DNA of 49,197 bases from Thermoflexales bacterium (GTDB taxonomy: Bacteria > Chloroflexota > Anaerolineae > J036 > Brachytrichaceae). Location of the stretch: NCBI GenBank assembly GCA_019694215.1, contig JAIBCK010000013.1:1-49197 (forward strand), given 5' to 3'. The notes under the pieces were generated by a model that saw nothing but the letters and a program-made list of their open reading frames with translations, searched no databases and was not told the origin of the DNA. Both the position numbers and the translations under genes were made by a program. Below are positions 46,628 to 49,197 of the stretch, one piece after another; the stretch's first letter is position 1; every line of letters starts with the position of its first letter.

Positions 46628-48649
46628 TTATGCGACCAGTGCGTCGGCGACCAGCTCGGCCACGTCCTTGACCTGCATTGGCGCGCCCTCGGCGGCGTTG
46701 GCGTCATTCAGCATGCGCGCGCAGAACGGGCAGCCAATGGCCACCGTGGCGGCACCCGTGGCGCGGGCCTCGGCGAAGCGGTTGAGGTTGACCGCCTGCG
46801 TGCCGTGCTCCTCCTCCTTCCAGACCTGGGCGCCGCCAGCCCCGCAGCAGAAGGAGCTGCGCCGGCTGCGCGGCATCTCGACCAGCGTCGCGCCACCGGC
46901 CGTGAGGGCGGCCCGCGGCGCATCGTATTCACCGTTGTGCCGGCCGAGGTAGCACGGGTCGTGGAAAGTGACCGCGCCGGCCTTGAGGCGGGCGGCATCC
47001 AGCTTGAGCTTGCCCGCGCCGACCAGGCCGTTGATGTACTGCGTGTGGTGAACGACGTTGAACACGGCACCGAAGTCCTGATACTCCTTGCCGAGGGTGT
47101 GCAGACAGTGCGGACATCCGGCGATGATCGTCTTCTTGTCCGCCCCGACGCCCTTCAGGGTCTCGATGTTGGCCTTGGCCATCTCGAAGAACAGGTATTC
47201 GTTGCCGGCGCGGCGGGCCACATCGCCCGTGCACATCTCCTGATTGCCCAGCACCGCGAAGTTGACGCCGGCCGCGTGCAGGACGGTGGCGGTGGCGCGC
47301 GCGATGTTCTGCGCGTTCGGGTCAAAGGCACCCGCGCAGCCGACCCAGTACAGCACCTCGTAGTCGGGGTTGTCCTCGACGGTCGGGACCTTGAAGGTCA
47401 GTGGTGCCGTCCACGCCATACGGTCGTCGCTCATCTGCCACGGGTTGGCGTTGCGTTCCATCCCCGTGAACGCGCCCTTGAGCGCGGCGGGGAAGTTGCT
47501 CTCCATCAGGACCTGATTTCGCCGCAGGTTGAGGATGTCGAACATCGGCTCATTGCCGACCGGGCAGACCTCGACGCAGGCACCGCAGCTCGTACACGCC
47601 CATACTGCGCTCTCGCTGATGGCGTAGTCCAGCATCGGCGTGCCGTCCTCGCCGCCCGCGGCCAGCAGGTCAAAGTGCTCGCGAATCCAGTAGCGCTTGT
47701 TCACCTCGAGTGCCGAGGGCGACAGCGGCTTGCCCGTGGTGTAGGCGGGGCAGACCTCCTGGCAGCGGTTGCACATGATGCAGGCAAACGCGTCGAGGAT
47801 GTGCTTCTGGCTGAGGTCCGTCAGTTTTGCGGCCCCGAACTGCTGGATGCTCTGATCGTCGAAGTTGATGCTCTCCAACGCGCCCAACGCCTTGCGCTCG
47901 GGTCGGGTCATGAAGTTGAACGGACCCATGAACAGGTGCGCGTGTTTGGTGTACGGGAAGTAGGGCAGGAAGGCCAGGATCAGGCCCAGCGCCGCCCACC
48001 AGCACACGTGGCGGGCGACCTCGATGGCCTCCGGCGAGAGCCCGCGCCACAGCCCGCTTAGCGCGCTGGCCACGGGCTGCCAGGCATCCGGGCGATGTGC
48101 CACGTCAAACGAGGCGCCCAGCAGCCGGAAGCCGATGTGGAGGAAGATGAAGAAGCCGACGATGAGCGAGTCGCGCATCACGCCGCCGGCGGCCACCGCC
48201 GGGTGCAGCTTGATGTTCTCGCGGAAGCGCAGAATCGGGGCCTTTGCGATGAAGCGGCGGACCAGAAAATAGACCACGCCGATCAGCACCGAGGCGCTGA
48301 ACAGGTCGGCCAGCAGGCGATACACGCCGCCCACCACGCCATCGCCGAGGAAGCGGAAGCCAGGGACGTAGCCCTCGAGCACATCCACCAGGTTGACCAG
48401 CATGAAGAAGATGAACCCCCATGCCACGCCGTAGTGGAAGAGCGAACTGACCGGGCGGTTGCGCAGGATGCCCCCCTGGGTCACCAGCGCGGCGATGCCC
48501 TTGAGCGCCCGTTTTGGCAGGTCGTCCAGCCGCAGCTTGCCCTGGCCGCGCTGGATGATCTTGAACATCTTGACGAATGTGATACGGGTGAGGGCGAGCG
48601 AAGCGAGGACGGCGACGACGAAGAGGATTTTTTCAAGCGTGGTCAGCAT
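46628..48649 (-). CDS. Membrane-bound Fe-S oxidoreductase (NarI-like cytochrome b + CCG domains)
   Basis: 673 residues. Five or six membrane helices fill the first ~250 residues, with His residues (SSLFHYGVAWGFIFF, FFIFLHIGFRLLG) suited to heme b, as in NarI/DsrM-type subunits. Two [4Fe-4S] motifs follow (CIMCNRCQEVCP and CTSCGACVEVCP), then two CCG domains (YWVGCAGAFDP with AGCPHCLHTLG, and HDPCYLGRHNGEY with SSFCCGAGGAQVW). The layout fuses HdrD/DsrK-like and cytochrome parts in one chain. It probably passes electrons between a soluble donor (perhaps ETF) and the quinone pool; the partner is not in the window. Shine-Dalgarno GGAG precedes ATG 48649. Confidence 0.9.
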   Translation of the reverse strand: MLTTLEKILFVVAVLASLALTRITFVKMFKIIQRGQGKLRLDDLPKRALKGIAALVTQGGILRNRPVSSLFHYGVAWGFIFFMLVNLVDVLEGYVPGFRFLGDGVVGGVYRLLADLFSASVLIGVVYFLVRRFIAKAPILRFRENIKLHPAVAAGGVMRDSLIVGFFIFLHIGFRLLGASFDVAHRPDAWQPVASALSGLWRGLSPEAIEVARHVCWWAALGLILAFLPYFPYTKHAHLFMGPFNFMTRPERKALGALESINFDDQSIQQFGAAKLTDLSQKHILDAFACIMCNRCQEVCPAYTTGKPLSPSALEVNKRYWIREHFDLLAAGGEDGTPMLDYAISESAVWACTSCGACVEVCPVGNEPMFDILNLRRNQVLMESNFPAALKGAFTGMERNANPWQMSDDRMAWTAPLTFKVPTVEDNPDYEVLYWVGCAGAFDPNAQNIARATATVLHAAGVNFAVLGNQEMCTGDVARRAGNEYLFFEMAKANIETLKGVGADKKTIIAGCPHCLHTLGKEYQDFGAVFNVVHHTQYINGLVGAGKLKLDAARLKAGAVTFHDPCYLGRHNGEYDAPRAALTAGGATLVEMPRSRRSSFCCGAGGAQVWKEEEHGTQAVNLNRFAEARATGAATVAIGCPFCARMLNDANAAEGAPMQVKDVAELVADALVA

Positions 48650-48714
48650 CGTGGATCTCCAGAGCTATCTTACTGCCGATCGCTCGGTGCCCTTCTGACA
48701 GGGGTGCTTCCGGC

Positions 48715-48743
48715 TTGATCGAGCCCCCGGTGCATGGTAAAAT
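48715..48743 (+). promoter_or_regulatory. tRNA promoter
   Basis: TTGATC (48715-48720), an exact 17-bp spacer and TAAAAT (48738-48743), 38 bp before tRNA-Thr. This is the best sigma-70-type promoter in the window and the only one noticed with a good -35. Confidence 0.8.
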
Positions 48744-48781
48744 CCGTTCCCGCCGACCAAGGCAGGAGTGCGCTTGCCCGC

Positions 48782-48853
48782 GCCGATGTAGCTCAATGGT
48801 AGAGCAACCGATTTGTAATCGGTAGGTTACGGGTTCAACTCCCGTCGTCGGCT
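48782..48853 (+). tRNA. tRNA-Thr (anticodon UGU)
   Basis: Cloverleaf: acceptor GCCGATG with CGTCGGC (one T-G wobble), D-arm GCTC/GAGC, anticodon stem ACCGA/TCGGT around TTTGTAA (anticodon TGT), T-arm ACGGGTTCAACTCCCGT. No CCA is encoded. Shares the promoter at 48715 with the tRNA-Tyr 39 bp downstream. Confidence 0.96.
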
Positions 48854-48892
48854 TGCGCGCGATGGTCGCGCGGACGAATCGAATAGTGACAT

Positions 48893-48975
48893 GGGTCGAT
48901 GTCCCGAGTGGCAAAGGGGACGGACTGTAAATCCGTTGGCAGTAGCCTTCGCAGGTTCGAGTCCTGCTCGGCCCA
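48893..48975 (+). tRNA. tRNA-Tyr (anticodon GUA)
   Basis: A class II tRNA with a long variable arm. The acceptor GGGTCGA pairs with TCGGCCC, discriminator A. Anticodon stem ACGGA/TCCGT around CTGTAAA (anticodon GTA). T-arm GCAGGTTCGAGTCCTGC. CCA is not encoded. Confidence 0.95.
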
Positions 48976-49050
48976 CCTTCAGACAGTCCTCTGCCCGGCG
49001 CGTTCGCGCGCAGGGCGGGGGAGTGGCTGTGCGGCGGGGAAACCGCCACG

Positions 49051-49197
49051 GGCGGTAATCCGCACAGGGTGCGGTAATCCGCACAGGGTGCGGTAATCCG
49101 CACAGGGTGCGGTAATCCGCACAGGGTGCGGTAATCCGCACAGGGTGCGGTAATCCGCACAGGGTGCGGTAATCCGCACAGGGTGCGGTAATCCGCA
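49051..49197 (+). repeat. 19-bp tandem repeat array, each unit a small hairpin
   Basis: Unit TGCGGTAATCCGCACAGGG repeats at 49051 (first base G), 49070, 49089, 49108, 49127, 49146 and 49165, with a partial eighth copy at 49184 cut by the window edge. All full copies after the first are identical. Each contains TGCGG-TAAT-CCGCA, a 5-bp stem with a 4-base loop. There are no spacers, so it is not a CRISPR array. The 57-bp super-period opens an artefactual repeated reading frame on the minus strand. Confidence 0.95.

Noticed and set aside
48979-49179. Periodic 19-residue repeat protein on the minus strand
   Set aside because: It arises only because three 19-bp DNA units equal 57 bp, leaving the frame open. 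No RBS or conserved start.
49051-49197. CRISPR array
   Set aside because: The 19-bp units abut directly with no spacers and no cas genes are present.

Overview
The window (49,197 bp, high GC) reads as a chromosomal segment of a Chloroflexota-like bacterium. That placement is inference. It rests on high-GC coding, secreted proteins ending or punctuated with F/Y-L-P-x-x-x-R, cohesin/dockerin-type exported proteins, and many genes whose start codon lies only 6-10 bases after a TANNNT-type -10 box, so their mRNAs should be leaderless.

Region 1 (1-14,688) is an accessory island and the main interest. A partial TPR protein (probably the N-terminal part of a TPR-CHAT protein) and an HTH-TPR regulator lie on the minus strand. 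A 13-residue mini-ORF, an unknown small protein and an ECF-like sigma factor follow. Divergent from the sigma factor are a caspase-fold protease (4858-6408) and a NACHT NTPase with a C-terminal FGE/C-type-lectin-fold domain (6420-9341). A complete diversity-generating retroelement (DGR) comes next: template repeat TR (9498-9612), avd (9861-10208, minus strand) and reverse transcriptase (10228-11292). Convergent to these is a second target, an EAD-TIR-NACHT-FGE protein (11413-14688). Both NACHT proteins end in a variable repeat. VR1 differs from TR by 14 substitutions and VR2 by 12, all opposite TR adenines. Each VR is followed by the same perfect 10-bp-stem hairpin, which TR lacks. I read the island as an NLR-like self-killing defence system in which one retroelement diversifies the C-terminal sensor of two STAND NTPases, one coupled to a caspase and one carrying its own TIR. 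Both target genes also carry a long G/C homopolymer (10 and 9 bases) at matching positions about 100-110 bp upstream of the VR. This suggests an additional on/off switch.

Region 2 (14,947-33,031) is mostly housekeeping and signalling: a TrmH/SpoU-type methyltransferase, a lipoprotein, a divergent DapB-like reductase and an FRG-domain protein; then an epimerase, an M19 dipeptidase and a GT-C glycosyltransferase; a NarL-type two-component pair; two small membrane proteins; a DUF4230-like protein, CysS, a small unknown, an SDH/ClpP-fold protease, an OmpR-type regulator and an HTH-NTPase-TPR protein.

Region 3 (33,098-41,434) holds two exported proteins, the second a 2,451-residue protein with cohesin-like and dockerin-like segments. 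Region 4 (41,465-49,197) has a YfhO-like membrane protein, a class V aminotransferase, RNase HI (catalytic Asp replaced by His), bS18 and bL33 with a strong terminator, and a membrane Fe-S oxidoreductase. It ends with tRNA-Thr and tRNA-Tyr and a 19-bp hairpin-forming tandem repeat that runs off the window.
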